A stretch of DNA of 64,000 bases from Nemophila menziesii (Eukaryota; Streptophyta; Magnoliopsida; Boraginales; Hydrophyllaceae). The position numbers and the translations under genes were made by a program. The notes beneath the pieces were generated by a model. It had not been told where the DNA came from and did not search any database. It saw nothing but the letters and a program-made list of their open reading frames with translations. Positions within the stretch are counted from its first letter, which is position 1, and the number at the start of each line of letters is the position of its first letter. This document shows, piece after piece, positions 10,010 through 22,877 of the stretch. The stretch is taken from positions 6,097,001 through 6,161,000 of the forward strand of contig JARWIR010000010.1 of assembly GCA_029959085.1 (NCBI GenBank). The letters run 5' to 3'.

Positions 10010-11900
10010 CTTTATAAATTCCCAAAATTTGTTTTTATAGAAATAAGCATATAGGCCATCTGGCCCTATAGTGCCTTGTCCTAGCCAAGACTCCATAGGG
10101 AAGTTTCAATCTCCTTCAAACTTACATGTTTTGTTATATCAGTGTTCATATCATCAGAGATTCAAGGGTTTATGGTATTTATAAATGTATTATATTTACT
10201 TGACCCTTTTGTTGTAAAGAAACTGTTGAGATATCTTTTTATTTCCTCAACAATAGTTGGTTAGTTTTCAAGCCATACATTATTTTCAAATTGATGCCTT
10301 AGTATTTTATTTTTGGATCTTCTCTATTAATAATTGCATGGAACTATGAAGTAGTTCTATCCCCGTTTAAGCAAGCTAATCTTGACTTTTGGGCCCAATA
10401 ATTTTTCTAGATATTCCATTGTTCTTCCATTATTTTTACAAGTTCATTATATTCAACTTAATCCATAAGATCTTTAGAGTTTATAGTAGTTTACATTTTC
10501 TGCTAATCAATTTTTGTATGAATTTTTGTTTGTTGATTCCTTTTCTTATCCCAGTGAGTTAAGGCCTTTTGTAAGAGTTTTAATCTTCAAGCCATACTTA
10601 TGTACTTCATTTCCTCTAACACTCAAATTATCAACCCAGTGTTTAGTTATGATATAAATGCACTCCTTATTATTTTATCCAATTTTTATAAAAGAAAAAT
10701 ATCTTAGTCATAGGCAGTTTTTCAATTTCACTATTAAAGAGCCATATAGAGTGATCATAACCTATAAAAGGTAGCATAGCTAACCATGCATTAGGAAAAG
10801 TATTATTCCATTAAGGATTTATTCAATATCTTCCCAAATACCTCTTTTGTTACATTATTTCCTTGTCTTATATAGATTGAGCTAAAAGGCACAACCCTAA
10901 AATGTATGTCTTGTAAGTCGAGATTTTTTTTTCCAGTTGTAACTGAAGGTTATAAATGAAAGTATTTCATCCATCCATATTTTAAATGTTAGTACCATGT
11001 ACCCCCTATTTTCTCATCGGAGTACCTATATATACATGTAATAGTATCTTGTAATATTTCATGGCAAATTAGGGTGATACTTACAATTTATGATTTCAGC
11101 CAGAGATTCATTTTTTAAATTTTCATAGGAGGGAATATGGATAAAATTTATGCATAACTTAACCCCTCCCCCCTCCGCCCTCCCTTCAATTGTACAAACA
11201 CAATTTATAGATGTTTTGTTTACCTAAATGATAACCTTAGGTTTTGAAAGTAAGGCAAGAACTCCTTTTGTATCTTCAGGGCCAATAATGCATTTAACAT
11301 CATACTTAAGTTTCTTAGCAACAAATATTATACAAAATCATTTATTATTTGTTTCATACAAAATTATCAACCCTGATTGATGTTGGACAATAAACAGCTC
11401 TCAATGTTATAATTGTTAGGGGACTTAAGAGTCCCTGGTATATCTGATGAAATTGTATCATTGACCCCATAGGATTTTCCACGTACAATCCAGCAAAACC
11501 CTGTTACGTATGTTCCTCTTCCATAGTTTGATTACCATCTTGTTTTTAAAGTTTACTATTTTATGGATGTCTAGTTTCTTTCCACCCATAGATGGTACCT
11601 ATCTAGTTTCCCATCTCTATTCATTCTTGGTTTTGTCACTAAAAATATTTACAACTTGATCGTTTTAGCTTAATTGTTCTCTTTGAACCTTTCGCTTCAA
11701 ATAGTGTGTTGTTTATACCAAGTTTTTGATATACCTATTGACTGTGCTTCAACATCTTCATCTTCATTATAGAATGCTTGTCGAAATTTGCTCTTTGTTT
11801 CTAGTGAAATATGTTGGACTTTATTTGAGTTCTTTTGGTGAGATGAATTAGGTTGTTTAGTACAATTTGCTTTGGGTATGAAGGAGAAACCCACTATTTC
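10010..11900 (-). mobile_element. Old L1-type LINE fragment, unit 1
   Basis: On the minus strand, residues of a plant LINE ORF2 are readable through many stops. An endonuclease N-terminal region is at about 11,230-11,480 (ILYETNNK, GPEDTKGVLALLSKP). The endonuclease C-terminus is at about 10,740-10,830 (FPNAWLAMLPFIGYDHS; DHS motif). A linker follows with RLAWLKRG and SKNKI near 10,330-10,420, then the start of reverse transcriptase at about 10,030-10,110 (GTIGPDGLYAYFYK). The element ends there. A 65-codon reading frame at 11,697-11,894 (FRQAFYNEDEDVEAQS) may be the end of ORF1. It is heavily decayed and much older than the LINE in unit 3. Confidence 0.7.
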
Positions 11901-12374
11901 ATGACTGAGTTTTTATTGGGCTGAAAGCACCTTTGGGCTTTCACTGAACACATTAATAATTGTGGGGTTCTTAACTAACCAAATTCAAAATTTTGAATAT
12001 CGATTTCATTAGCAGACTCAGCTTGGGACCCTCTATTATAAGGTGAAAAATATTCCACCATGTCATTTGGAATTCAACAAAATGGTGCCAAACATATTTG
12101 TAGCTAGAAATGGCATGCATCTAGACTTGTGAAATTTTCATTATTCCTTTATAATAAATGCTTCTTATCTTTTTTGTGCTAGACCATACTTTGTTGCATT
12201 CATCCCACTGACTTTCCTTTCCAATACTTCGAGTTGTATGTTAGTTACCTCGCTTAATTTTTCTTCTCATTTCTGAGTCTTGGTCCTTCACTCGTTTGTT
12301 ATCCAAATACATAGCATAAGGCTCTTTTCTTTTTGGTTCCTTAATTTTCTCTTCAAAATTAGATTGGTTGCATT

Positions 12375-12520
12375 GGTTGACTTAGCGATCTAACTATTAT
12401 AATTTCATGTAGAAAGGGAATAGTTTAAGGTAAAAGATTGCCTTATTTACTTTGTCAAGGTTGTTAGGGCGAATCCAAATATTATCTTCATTATGTGTAT
12501 ATTTACAACACCAAATATTG
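12375..12520 (+). pseudogene. Decayed F-box-associated domain remnant, unit 1
   Basis: This stretch aligns with 53,985-54,115 of F-box A (attccatgtagaaa, aggaat, ttaaggtaaa, gattgcctt, atcttcattatgtgtatatt). It is therefore a remnant of the 3' half of another F-box gene. The reading frame is gone. Confidence 0.55.
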
Positions 12521-12999
12521 ATGTAAATTAGTAGATTTTGTTATTTTGCCGGCCTTAGATGTTGGATATATTCTTATTGCATATTTGCTCCCACAACTTA
12601 TCTTACAAGTTTTGAATGTGAGTTTTTTTGCATATTTAGTCAATTTGAAGTTGCTGATTTAACTATCATAATCATCGTGTCGCTCACCATTTCACTAAAA
12701 AATGCATTACTTGTTCGAAGAACCCTCAAACTCCCCCGATGATATGATGTTTATCTGATGGTTCGTGTATGGCCTTTAAATGTTTTGGGGTCTAAAGTTG
12801 ATGTTATGAAATGTTGCCTAAATGATTTGGCCTGGTTATCGATTCAGTTTGATTTACTAACAGTAATTACGCATGGTACATTTCTATTGTCTCTTACACA
12901 ATCTATGATTGAGATTTGAATATTGTACCTTAAATTATTTAAGACGCAAATAACACATCGAGATTAATTTTCCCGATGACCCGATATGTAACATTACGT

Positions 13000-13610
13000 T
13001 GTTGAGATAATTTTTTTTATATGATGCTATACATGACTATCGTTTCACTTTGCTATATCATTATTGTAAAATCAGGATTCCTTATTGTAGTCGATTATGT
13101 AATTCATAAATTTTTCCATTTGTAAAATAATTTATTTACTTCATTTTCATAATTGTTATAACTTAATTAGATAACAATTCATTGTAATAGTTTTAGTTAA
13201 ATAGATTTTTATAGTAATAGTTTATTTAATTTTGACTTGTAATAATTTAATTGTTTTTACCTTATTTATTATTTAATAAAATGATTGCTTGTATTTTAAA
13301 ATATATTTTTTATTCACTAAACCGTTAAATAGATAAGGGAAAAAAGTAACCGAATCTAATTAAACCGGAAAATCGAACCTAAATAAGAAACAAACCAGAA
13401 ATCCAAAACTTAAAATTAATCTAATCTAAGTCTAATTATTCTTTATTAATCAAACCAAACCAATAATTGGATTGACGCAACCAGAGATTGACAATTTTTA
13501 AAAATTGTCGAACCAAGCAGAAACTGTGATTTTAAGGCTTATTGAAAATTTTAAGAATTAATTAAATCTTTAAATATTTATTTAATTCAAACTTAAAAAA
13601 TCTAAAAACC
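13000..13610. other. AT-rich spacer with AACCG-rich patch (unit 1)
   Basis: No gene is seen. Short variants of aaaccggaaa and aaaccgaacc cluster at 13,360-13,480 and recur in units 2 and 3. A short inverted pair, gacaatttttaaaaattgtc, sits at 13,490-13,509. Confidence 0.4.
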
Positions 13611-13619
13611 TATGCCGCC

Positions 13620-14015
13620 AAACAGGACAGAGCTAACGTGTTGTTAGAGGGTCCATGGCCCCCTTCCTCTTTAAAAAAACATAATTACCTTTAAAATATT
13701 ATAAATAATTAACCCTCAAATGATTTGAGAACTTATAAGATATTTAATAAAATTTTATTTATAGAACTTTTAATGGTTTTTTATATAAAAAATATGTTAT
13801 TTTATATTAAACAAATAAACTTATAGGATAATTAATTAAAAAAAATTAATATCAAGACTTATATTGCAATCTTTATACATTATTGGGATCTATAGTGTAG
13901 TTTTGCATAATAGAAGGACTTATTTTATAATTTATACTTAATATATAGATTTATGATGCAAATAGGTGAATTTATTTTATTAGAAGATCCCTAATAAAAT
14001 TTCCTAGACCTACCG
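13620..14015. repeat. Dispersed AT-rich element R, unit 1 to 2 boundary
   Basis: About 400 bp beginning near gggtccatggccccc and ending near ctagacctaccgtg. A diverged copy interrupts F-box B at about 57,066-57,560, which shows that R is mobile. It has no coding capacity. Copies are at 27,750-28,140 and 52,045-52,435 as part of the array. Confidence 0.6.
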
Positions 14016-14897
14016 TGAAATGCAAAAGATTCGGGTATTAGACAAAAAAAGAGTTAGTTGTGGAAATGGGCATTAGTTATTAGTTAAGCCCTTATTTGAC
14101 TCATCACTAATATTAGGGGTTTGTAAACCCTTAGCTATATATTATCATGATTGTTCTCCAAAATTCAAAGAACCTCAACTTCACCTTTCTGACTTCTACA
14201 TCTCTTGTAACTGTAAGTTTTTTTATTACGTTTCTTTATTATTAGATTGCAACTAAAAGCTCACGTTTATTAATTATAATGAACACCTTTCCTGACTTAA
14301 ACAGAATATGATGTTTAAATACTAATTCACTACAAGAAACCCATATCGAATTCGCTTCTGAATCTCTATGATAAGTGTGTTGTTTCAGTTTCAGGCATGT
14401 TTTTTTTAATACATAAAAGAGTCAATTTAGAGTCAAACTCATTTTGACTCCAATAAGTTTCAAAGCATGTTTTATAATGTAATTAATATATAAACTATTA
14501 TTGATGGTTCTACTCGGTCACAACTCACGATTTTTTTTAGTAATTATAAATCCCATTCCTTTTCATATAATTTCCTAATAAATATATAATTAATTGTTCC
14601 TAGTGAAAGTCATCTCTACAGACGTGCCTAGTGAAGGCTACCTAAGCAACAAATGTTAAATTACAGATTCATTGTTGTGCAAAGCTACTTCAAACTTGAT
14701 CTGCCTTTATTATAGTTTCATGCATTTTAAAGTATTAATTTTTTTGTGTAGTAAATCGTAAATGTTGACTAGTTTTATGTTAATAAATGAGGAATCTAGC
14801 ATAGAAATATAAAATTTGGTGATGTGTCTTTCGTTAAATTTTCTATCTAAAGTCTGGTTATATTTGGTGATGATTCAGCTCCTTGAATTCCAAATAT

Positions 14898-15470
14898 ATG
14901 GATTTTTTAGATAACGACACTACAACTGAGATCTTTTCTCGATTTCCTATAAAATCTCTTATGGCATTTAAGTGTACTTCTAAGAGGTGGTATAGCTTTG
15001 TATCTGGTCCCTCGTTTTTGCATATTTTTAAAGGAAGCGTTTTTGCATATTTTTAATGGAAGCGTTTTTGCATATATTTAATGGAAGAGTAAACAGTACT
15101 CGTCGTGCATAAAATATATCCGTCAGACAATGTCAATATCTTAACTTTCATTGTAGCAGAAACAAAATATACAATGGAAATTAATGTTTTGAATTTCCTT
15201 CCAGAAAAAGTGTATCTTGTATCTTGTATCGTCATCTAATGGTATACTTTGTTGTCAGAGTTGGGGTTTTTATAATTGATGTTATGTTATATACATATGC
15301 GATCCAGTTACAAGACAGTGGCTACAATTAAGATCGAAAGTGGAACAATATCATTTTTCTATAAAACATCTTGTATTTGTTTTCTACCCTTTCCGTGCTA
15401 CATCAAGGGGTAGATTCAATGTTTAAGTTGGTCAACACTAAATGCTCTACAAGTAGCAATCCTGACGATA
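14898..15470 (+). pseudogene. F-box A, copy 2, truncated
   Basis: This copy has an intact start: ATG at 14,898 reads MDFLDNDTTTEIFSRF, then KSLMAFKCTSKRWYSFVSG, open to a stop at about 15,056 inside the minisatellite. The F-box-associated start follows at about 15,220-15,420 in another frame. It is cut at the array breakpoint. It could at most yield a roughly 50-residue F-box-only peptide. Confidence 0.75.
15015..15089 (+). repeat. 25-bp minisatellite in F-box A copy 2, 3 copies
   Basis: Starts at 15,015, 15,040 and 15,065, with single-base variants (one aaagga, one catatattt). The stop codon ending the F-box frame lies within it. Confidence 0.85.
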
Positions 15471-15964
15471 CAAGTGTCACCCTACACATTAGAGACATTG
15501 TTTTAAGTGTCACCCATCACTTTGGGGACACCATTTCAAGTGTCGCCAATCACTTTTTATAAAATAATAATTAATATATAGTTCCTATATTTTGCTATAG
15601 CATAATTCAAATAATCCAAATACTAACAATAAAATAATTCTGTAACATCTACTAGCTTTAGCTTATACTTCAGCTCTTAACCATTATTTTCATCTTTCTT
15701 TTTATCTCCCAAACATCTTATGATTTTCATGATATAAAAGATATATAAAATAATTAGATATGCAAAAAATGGAATTAGAGTTCAAGAACTTTTCGTTTCT
15801 AAAAGCTTACCTCTAATTTCATTTCTAAATAATCCATTAAGTCAACTTCTTGCAAGAATCGTGAAAACTGAGAAAAAAGAACGAAAAAACAAAGTTAGAG
15901 TAAATAACGAAAACACATTTCAGATATTTCACTTAAGGGCCTCCAACTTTTAGAATATACAAAT

Positions 15965-16893
15965 ATTTACTTGCTCAACACCATTAAGAGCATTTATTCT
16001 ACCAATTGAAGATTTTGATCGCGTATCGAAACATTCAGCAAAACCATCTTCTAACCACAACACCTTACTAAAACCTCATCAATAAAAAAAATATAAATGT
16101 AAGTATAATTTTTTCAAACACTTAATGAGTTTCACAAACCTTCGAGATACAACATTGTGTGTTTAACGATGAAAGGAATTGTCCCTGTACGAAAAAAAAA
16201 GTAACACAAAGATCTCGAATAATTAAAAGGTTTAACAAATTTTAACCTTTTCTAAGTCAATCCTGTATAAATATGGTGATGAAGCAGCCCAAAAGAACTT
16301 GTTTAAGTTGAAACGGTAATTAAATAAGTGCAACTTTAATTGGGCGCGAATCGAATGATCAGGACAAAGAAACACGATTTTCGAATAATCATCACTTAAT
16401 ACCTGGGGTACAAGTACAAATTCTTGAGTCAAATACATGAAAATACTTTTTTACCCCTAGTTTTAAATAGATTATTACCTCGAAATCAACGATTTCTAAT
16501 ATCAAATGGCTTTCGAACTTGAGTGCAAGTTCACGCAATTTGTATACTTTGGCTTGTGGAAGGTATATACTTGGTGATAAAATTGTGGGCAATACTCATT
16601 GATCACCTGGTGCTAAAAGATATTCTCCATCAGGAGTAACTTTAATTCTTGTAGTTGCGGTTTTCGAATCTTAAAGCTTGAACTAATTCTACCTATAAAG
16701 CATATAAAGATAAAAAATCAATCTTTAACAACCTATAAATCTATTTTAATGAGTGATATATCATTTTCTTTTCTAGGGTTTGATAAATAAATAAGTAAAA
16801 TAGTATATATTACCATTGTCTTTGCGGAGAGCTCTGAGCTTCTTTGGAGCGAGCCACGTTGCATCATTACTTTGTTGGCATGAAACTGAATAC
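15965..16893 (-). pseudogene. NOL10/ENP2-like fragment, unit 2
   Basis: Same exon order as unit 1, with readable LAPKKLRALRK, KATPDGEYLLA, DDYSKIVFLCPDHSI and AASSPYLYRIDLEK. The same extra-A frameshift is present. About 90 bp is deleted within exon 4 (near 16,348) relative to units 1 and 3, which joins two exon parts in one frame. Confidence 0.8.
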
Positions 16894-16992
16894 ATCATTA
16901 ATGATACAAATAAGTTAGTTAAAACTCCCTAATGGTGGATCAACTTCAAATTATATTAAACAATTAACTTCATTGATAAATAAGAATAGTAC

Positions 16993-17067
16993 CTCGTATA
17001 GTATCATAGCTAAGGAGAAAACATCATCTTTCTTATCATATTTCTTATGCTTGAATACTTCAGGAGC
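16993..17067 (-). pseudogene. Captured protein-kinase exon, unit 2
   Basis: The same 75-bp exon as in unit 1, with the GT donor intact. The acceptor AG is mutated to CG at 17,068-17,069, and one conserved Val codon is changed to Asp. Confidence 0.75.
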
Positions 17068-17215
17068 CGGTCATTTTAGATAGTACCTTCTATTATCATT
17101 CATTTAATGAAATTATTGTTATTTTCAATGCTAAAAAATGGTAAACATAATATTGTCATTTTCAATTATAAAAAATATCCTCATGGACAAAAATTTATAG
17201 ATCGCACAAGATATT

Positions 17216-18740
17216 TGGTGTCGCCTAAGGTGTGATAAAAATAAGATAAATATAAGTCAAGAAAACTACGCACTCTCACCCTAGACAGGCACAATACTGC
17301 AAGTATTACAGGACGTATGCAAGTTTTAGTTGATAAGTTGAGTTCGTTCTCAGGGACTTAAGTGTGTTAATCACGTGGGTAGGAATAATGAGTAAGAAGT
17401 AAATAATTAAAGACAGAAAATAAAAGCAAATAGATTTCGAAATTAAGAAATAAAACTAAGGAAATAAAAGACAATAAAATAAATACTAAGAATATGAGAT
17501 GAGAGATATAGCTTAGGTTTTGCTAGTATGTACTAATCCTTCTAACTCTTTCTAAAGATCTAGTTAATAAGGGAGAATATTAGCTCTTGTATACTTAGTC
17601 AGGATTCTAAATTCTCATTCCTTAGACCTTGAGAGCGACTAAGGGGGCTACGGCACAACCAAGACGTGGTTTCAAATAGGGTTATCAAGCGCTACCAAGG
17701 CCCTAAGCAAAAACTTCAATCAATTGGTGATATGGTGATTAAAACAAACCCTAATGACTATCTAGTTAGAATCATGTTTTGTCAGAACTAATATCGGACA
17801 CTAGACGTTATGTGGTGGTTCAATAGTTAAATACCCAGCTAAGGTGACCATCTAACTACTATTAAAACAATCCTAAGGTGATCAGTTCTAGGAAAGACAA
17901 TAAATCAAAACACATAAACAAATATAAGAGTAAGTAGCTAATATCAGATTTAAACATGTAATTCCCAAAGAAACGTAGATAGAAGAATTAGAATTCATAG
18001 TTTATACATGTTGCAAAACCCAAGCTATGAGAGGTTTAGTTCATACCTGATGGAAATAAACTAAAAGAAATTACAAAAGACATCATCTTGCTCTCTACAA
18101 AGACTAAGAAATAATTATAAGGTTTTGAACTACGCAAGGATGATTTTACAAGTGATATAAGGGTGTATTTATAGGTGTTTAGAAGACCTAATTCGTTTTC
18201 TTGAGGGAGAAGCAAAGTGGTGGACTCCAAGTCCAACTCAAATCCGTATGGAAATAAAGATAAATTCGGCTAACTTGTTTTGAGCATATCTTCTTCGTTA
18301 TTGGTCGGTTTTTGCTCCATAATATACCAAAAGAATCCTCAGCGAATTATATACGTCCCTATGTAAGGAAATTACCAAAATCGGCTTATTTCTTGGAGTA
18401 ATCACCACTTCTTTAGGCGTGGGCTGCAGAATTCAGATTTAGGCAGCTTTTCCTTTTCCATATTTTTAGCCTTTGTTTCCTTATCTCCAATTACCATGCT
18501 AATCTCTTTCCATAAGTTGTAGTCTTTGACTTGGACTCTAATTAATCTCCATAATTATCTTTAAAGCTTCACACTAAAATAAACAATTAAACCCAATATG
18601 CTCTAAAAATATTTTTACTAAATCAAGACTCAAAATAGGAAAGTGCACTAATTCTCAAGAAAATCGACTATTATGACTTCTAAATCACTAAAAATGATGT
18701 CTCATCTTAACATAAATCTATCACAAATTAGGAGACATCA
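17216..18740 (-). mobile_element. Solo LTR, 1,525 bp, with 5-bp TSD
   Basis: The insertion is absent from the same site in units 1 and 3 (cacaag-atctt-atacac). It starts TGGTGTCGCC and ends GGAGACATCA, so it has TG...CA ends. It is flanked by ATATT (17,211-17,215) and ATCTT (18,741-18,745), a target-site duplication with one mismatch. The short imperfect inverted ends are those of an LTR. Orientation is inferred from TGATGTCTCC as the LTR start. No internal region, primer site or coding sequence remains, so LTR-LTR recombination is the simplest origin. I cannot assign the superfamily. Confidence 0.8.
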
Positions 18741-18894
18741 ATCTTATACACGATATTTTATTTGCCTCAATTCCTTATACATTTACCATAAGTCTCAAAA
18801 AGTTATTGTGTAATTTCCTGTACAATTAATAAAGTTAAGTTTATCTATATTTTAATAAACAAAATATAAAATCAAATAAGGAACACGAAATGTT

Positions 18895-20834
18895 TAACAA
18901 TTATTATAGAGGCAACAAAATTTTGGAAAACCTAGAGGACCTCAGATTTTGCTCCAAGAAAATAAAACCAACTATATCGACTAAAATCATCTATAAATAT
19001 CACAAATTATTTATATTGATTATGAAAAATGATTAGAGATATTTCCCACACATCACTATGGATAATGTCAAAACATTTAGTAGCACGATTACCCGAAGAA
19101 GGAAAAGATAGAGTCTTACTTTTAACCAAATTTGCATACAAACCAATTTGAAGATATTTACTTAGGATCTTGATTTTTATTATCAATAAAACCAGAATTG
19201 AAAAGATGAGAGTAGTTAACCGAGTTCGGATGACCCAAGCGTTTGTGCGACACCTCACTAATATTAAAGACAAATTACGAGTAAGAAATTGTAGTGGAAA
19301 GAGTCTGCCAACTTTAGGCCCCTTTGCGAGTTTTTTCCTCGTCACCTGAACCTACACAAGACAACCATCAGGAGAAAAATGGACATCACAGTTGTTATCA
19401 ACTAATTGACCAATTGATAATATAAGATTATTAGATAGACTAGGAGATATGTAAACTTTTTGAATTAAAGAATCGATATATCCTATTGCATTTATAGCTA
19501 AATGAGTCCCATTAGCTACTTAGATTTGGGATGAACATTTCATAATGTATCAGAAGATGGTGTCATATAATTGGATGCAGTGTAATCAATAAGCCATTAT
19601 TTATGTGAAGTATTACCTTGGAGCCCCAAGGCGGAAAAAGAAGTCATAATATTTTGTTGCACCATCTCAGGTGTGAGATTCGAGGATCCCGTTGTAGATG
19701 AGGTTGAGGATTATTCTAAAACCGGAGAATTTTGCACAGTAGCTTGATAAGCATTAACATGGTGGCGAAGCGGTGGCTGAGTGGGACATTCTTTGATAAA
19801 ATGGTTTGGTTTCTTACAATAGTTGCAAACTTTCTTGACGCAATTGGTATCAATATGACCACATCTGTAACATTGAATTCTCGTGCGCTGCAAAGCAATT
19901 GGATTCGGATTGACATCTTGTTGAAACACAATTTGGGCATAGAGGCGAAGCTCTTATCGAAGTAATTCTCCAAAACAAACACCCAAAGATGGTTGAAGAT
20001 ATCTATTCATTAAACTTCTGCGAGTAACCTCAAATTCGGGGTGTAAATTCATTAAAAATTGATATCTTTTGCTTTGCTCATGAACACCCAAAACACCAGG
20101 AAGAGAAGTAGTAGACACATTTGCACAAACCACCTCGGAAAACTTTCCCCGCAAATTCAAGAAAGAAGAATAATATTCTTGAATTGAGAGATTACATTGA
20201 GTAAAGTTAAGCAATCTTGTACTCCAACTAAAATTCCCGTACGGAATTATTCAGGTTATGAACCTTCTTCAAGTGTGTCCACATGGTTTCCGCAGTCTTA
20301 TATGCCGATAAATTAAGCACAATAAGAGGGTCGACAAAACTCAAAATCAACGATATCACATGAGCATCCTTAACCTTCCATTTCGTTAATTCTGTACCCA
20401 TAATTCTTTTCACGTAACAAATGAACGAACTGTAATTCCAAAATAGAATAATTTTTTCCATTAAATTGCACCCCAAAAGAATCACTATAAGACATTATGA
20501 GGAAAAAAAAGATAAAAAACTCCTTTGAAATTTGAATTTGATGTAAAAGTTACACCACACAAATAACCTCCCTGATCTTTGAAAACTAAACAATACTCTT
20601 TTGACACTCAAAGAAAAAACGACTCTATTTTAGTTATAAAGCTCTGATACCATATCAATTCGATTGAATAACTCTCCATATAATATTTTTCTATTATATA
20701 TACAAAATATAAGAGTAATTACAAGTCAAGAAATCGATCATTACATAATTCTAGGCATTACATGGTTCTTTCCCTTGATTCTAGTAAATACATGATTCTA
20801 TCACCCTGATTCTAGCAATCATATTATTCTAACA
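18895..20834 (-). mobile_element. 3'-truncated Ty1-copia, unit 2
   Basis: The same element and truncation point as unit 1. The LTR is at 20,653-20,834 and the primer site at 20,641-20,652. The gag core is at 19,954-20,214. The zinc-knuckle region is at 19,711-19,929; there the first knuckle has a 9-bp deletion (CYRCGHIDTNC), and the second (CNYCKKPNH) has changed residues. GAG-pre-integrase and integrase start are at 19,007-19,200 (CFDIIHSDVWE). Confidence 0.85.
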
Positions 20835-20949
20835 CCTTAATTCAAGCATATGAAGTAAGTTACAATTATCTACCTAAATATATACAACAAGAATTAAGGC
20901 TAAGGATATTCTAAGTAAATAGATTATTCTTTGCCTAAATATATGCTAA

Positions 20950-21330
20950 CATATGGACGTCTCTTATACAAATATTGAAATTAAGTATGAGTCTTTTCGT
21001 GAGCATGCCTATGCAACTTGCTGTGGTGTATGGCCAATTGATGCTCTATATCATAGAACCCACAATATTGTATATAATTTAAAGACTTGAAAAAAGGTAA
21101 GTTACAGGATTTTGATTTGATCGAATATACAAAATAGGCTTGCATCACGAAGACAACAATTTATGTCATGTGACAATAACTAATGTATCTAGCCCGTTTC
21201 TAGACATTCGCTATCGCTTCAAGAAGATAGATAACAAAGTAACTAGGAACTTCATAGTAAGTAGTAATATTGTCCAAATCTACATAAGTTTTCCATTTTG
21301 CAACATCAATTTATCTGATAGTTAGTTTTT
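20950..21330 (+). pseudogene. Unidentified exon-like segment, unit 2
   Basis: A copy of the 5,510 segment with the same splice-donor-like site near 21,096 and the block at 21,140-21,325. It differs at about ten residues. Function unknown. Confidence 0.4.
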
Positions 21331-22257
21331 CTTTTTTTTTTCGGATCCATATAATAGTCCATTATTTTACGGAAAAAATCTACAAACTGTAGGTCATTCC
21401 CCACTTTAGACCTAAACTTTAAAAGTCCCTCAAATAGTCCTTAAATTAGTTTCATCGTAAGACCCTATACATAATCCATTCAAATATAATTGTTATGTAC
21501 ACACATTTTGTATTAGAGATCAATTGCAAGAAAAAGTTGTTAGTTCAATGATCATTCAAATTATTAGTTCAATGATATGTCTTTAAAATTTCAGGACCCA
21601 AACATAAAAATTACTTGTAATATGAAAAATCATTTAGGAATATTTCCCTTTTATCTTATATGTTTGTGACAGTTTAATTTAAAAAATCTGTAAATTTTAA
21701 CAAATTCATTCTTTTATTCTTCAATTTTATCAAATATCCACATAATCTGTATATGTGACACTACTTTTAGAAAATCAAAGGAATAATAATGAAAAGCGTC
21801 AAGTAGAAAGATAATATAAGGAGTTTGTGAATAATGGTAGTACCATTGTGAATGATAACCCGACAATCTAGTGTTTTATCTTTGTTCCAAAACTAACCCA
21901 AGATTAAAAGTAATTTTTCTAAAGAATTTAATCTTCATTTTCAATTTCAATTTCAACTCCAACTCGAATGTATTTTCCTGAGGACACTAAACATTGTTTC
22001 GAAAACTTATAAAAGCTCAAAATTTACAAAATTCAGCATATACAAACAATGAAAAATACAAGTGAGATTTTTATTGAGAACATGTTACAACTACTCAATC
22101 CTACCACCTTTAGAGTAAGTTTGTCTCATCCAATTAATGCCTTATCAAAAAGTTCCACAAGGATGTTCTAGTTGCCACCGGTAGTAGCTTTTGTTGCTGA
22201 AGACAAAATAAAAACAATTGATACAACCAAAATTGATACAAACCTGTATCACTCACA

Positions 22258-22877
22258 CTAATACCACAAAGAGTCAGACTTACCAAATCAAAATGTTTTC
22301 TTTTGTTGAAATGCCATGGTCATCGGTTATTTTGGATTGAGTATGACATTACGAGCACTTATATCAACCTTTCTCCACGCCTTATCAACACCAACCGTTA
22401 TCATGAATTCTGTTATGTATTCTAAGTACAACTTTGTAAGCTAGATACCATGTACCAAGATACCATGTACCAAAATAATTACACCTGGGAATTAGAGGGA
22501 GGGGCAAGTACTGTTTTGTTACAAATTTTGCAACATAAACAAGGGATTCGAGTAGTGCGAGTACTACTCCATTTAGGGCCTAGTACAAAAACTATTCCAT
22601 TACAACTCGCCCGAATATTTTTTACACAATCAAGATTTCTCATCGGCATCATTATGGTCTGGTGTAAGTCCGCATACCATCTCATGGATTTTTTAACTAC
22701 GAGTCCATGTTTTGCGTTATGGAGGTGTGCATATATGAAAGAGGGGGACATGATAATGTTATACCATTCTTTACACACTAACCTCATAACATTGTAAATA
22801 ACATCGGCTGGAAGGCATAAAAGTATCATCATAATAATATCTTCGGGAAGACATCCTCGACATTCCTCAGTATTCAT
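22258..22877 (-). pseudogene. F-box C, unit 2
   Basis: The N-terminal half is the best preserved copy: ATG at 22,877 reads MNTEECRGCLPEDIIMMILL and stays open through the F-box and SCNGIVFVLGPKW to about 22,479. Then a duplication of gataccatgtacca and a deletion destroy the next part, and a nonsense codon lies near the end (KKTF-stop). Confidence 0.75.

Larger units (their letters stand above)
1422..15470. repeat. Tandem segmental repeat, unit 1 (about 14.05 kb)
   Basis: This unit runs from the breakpoint inside F-box A to the same point in the next F-box A. It is colinear with the next two units over its whole length: NOL10/kinase chimera, truncated copia, exon-like segment, F-box C, old LINE, F-box remnant, element R and F-box A 5' half. 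By eye the copies differ at a few percent of positions plus many small indels. Unit 1 has no large late insertion and is closest to the basic unit. Confidence 0.9.

Noticed and set aside
14328..14340. CACTACAAGAAA motif that resembles a CACTA terminus
   Set aside because: The other three array copies have cactgcaagaaa at this place and no insertion boundary, so it is a point change and not a transposon end.
18036..18236. 66-codon minus frame in the solo LTR
   Set aside because: It lies wholly in an LTR and shows no domain; not a gene.
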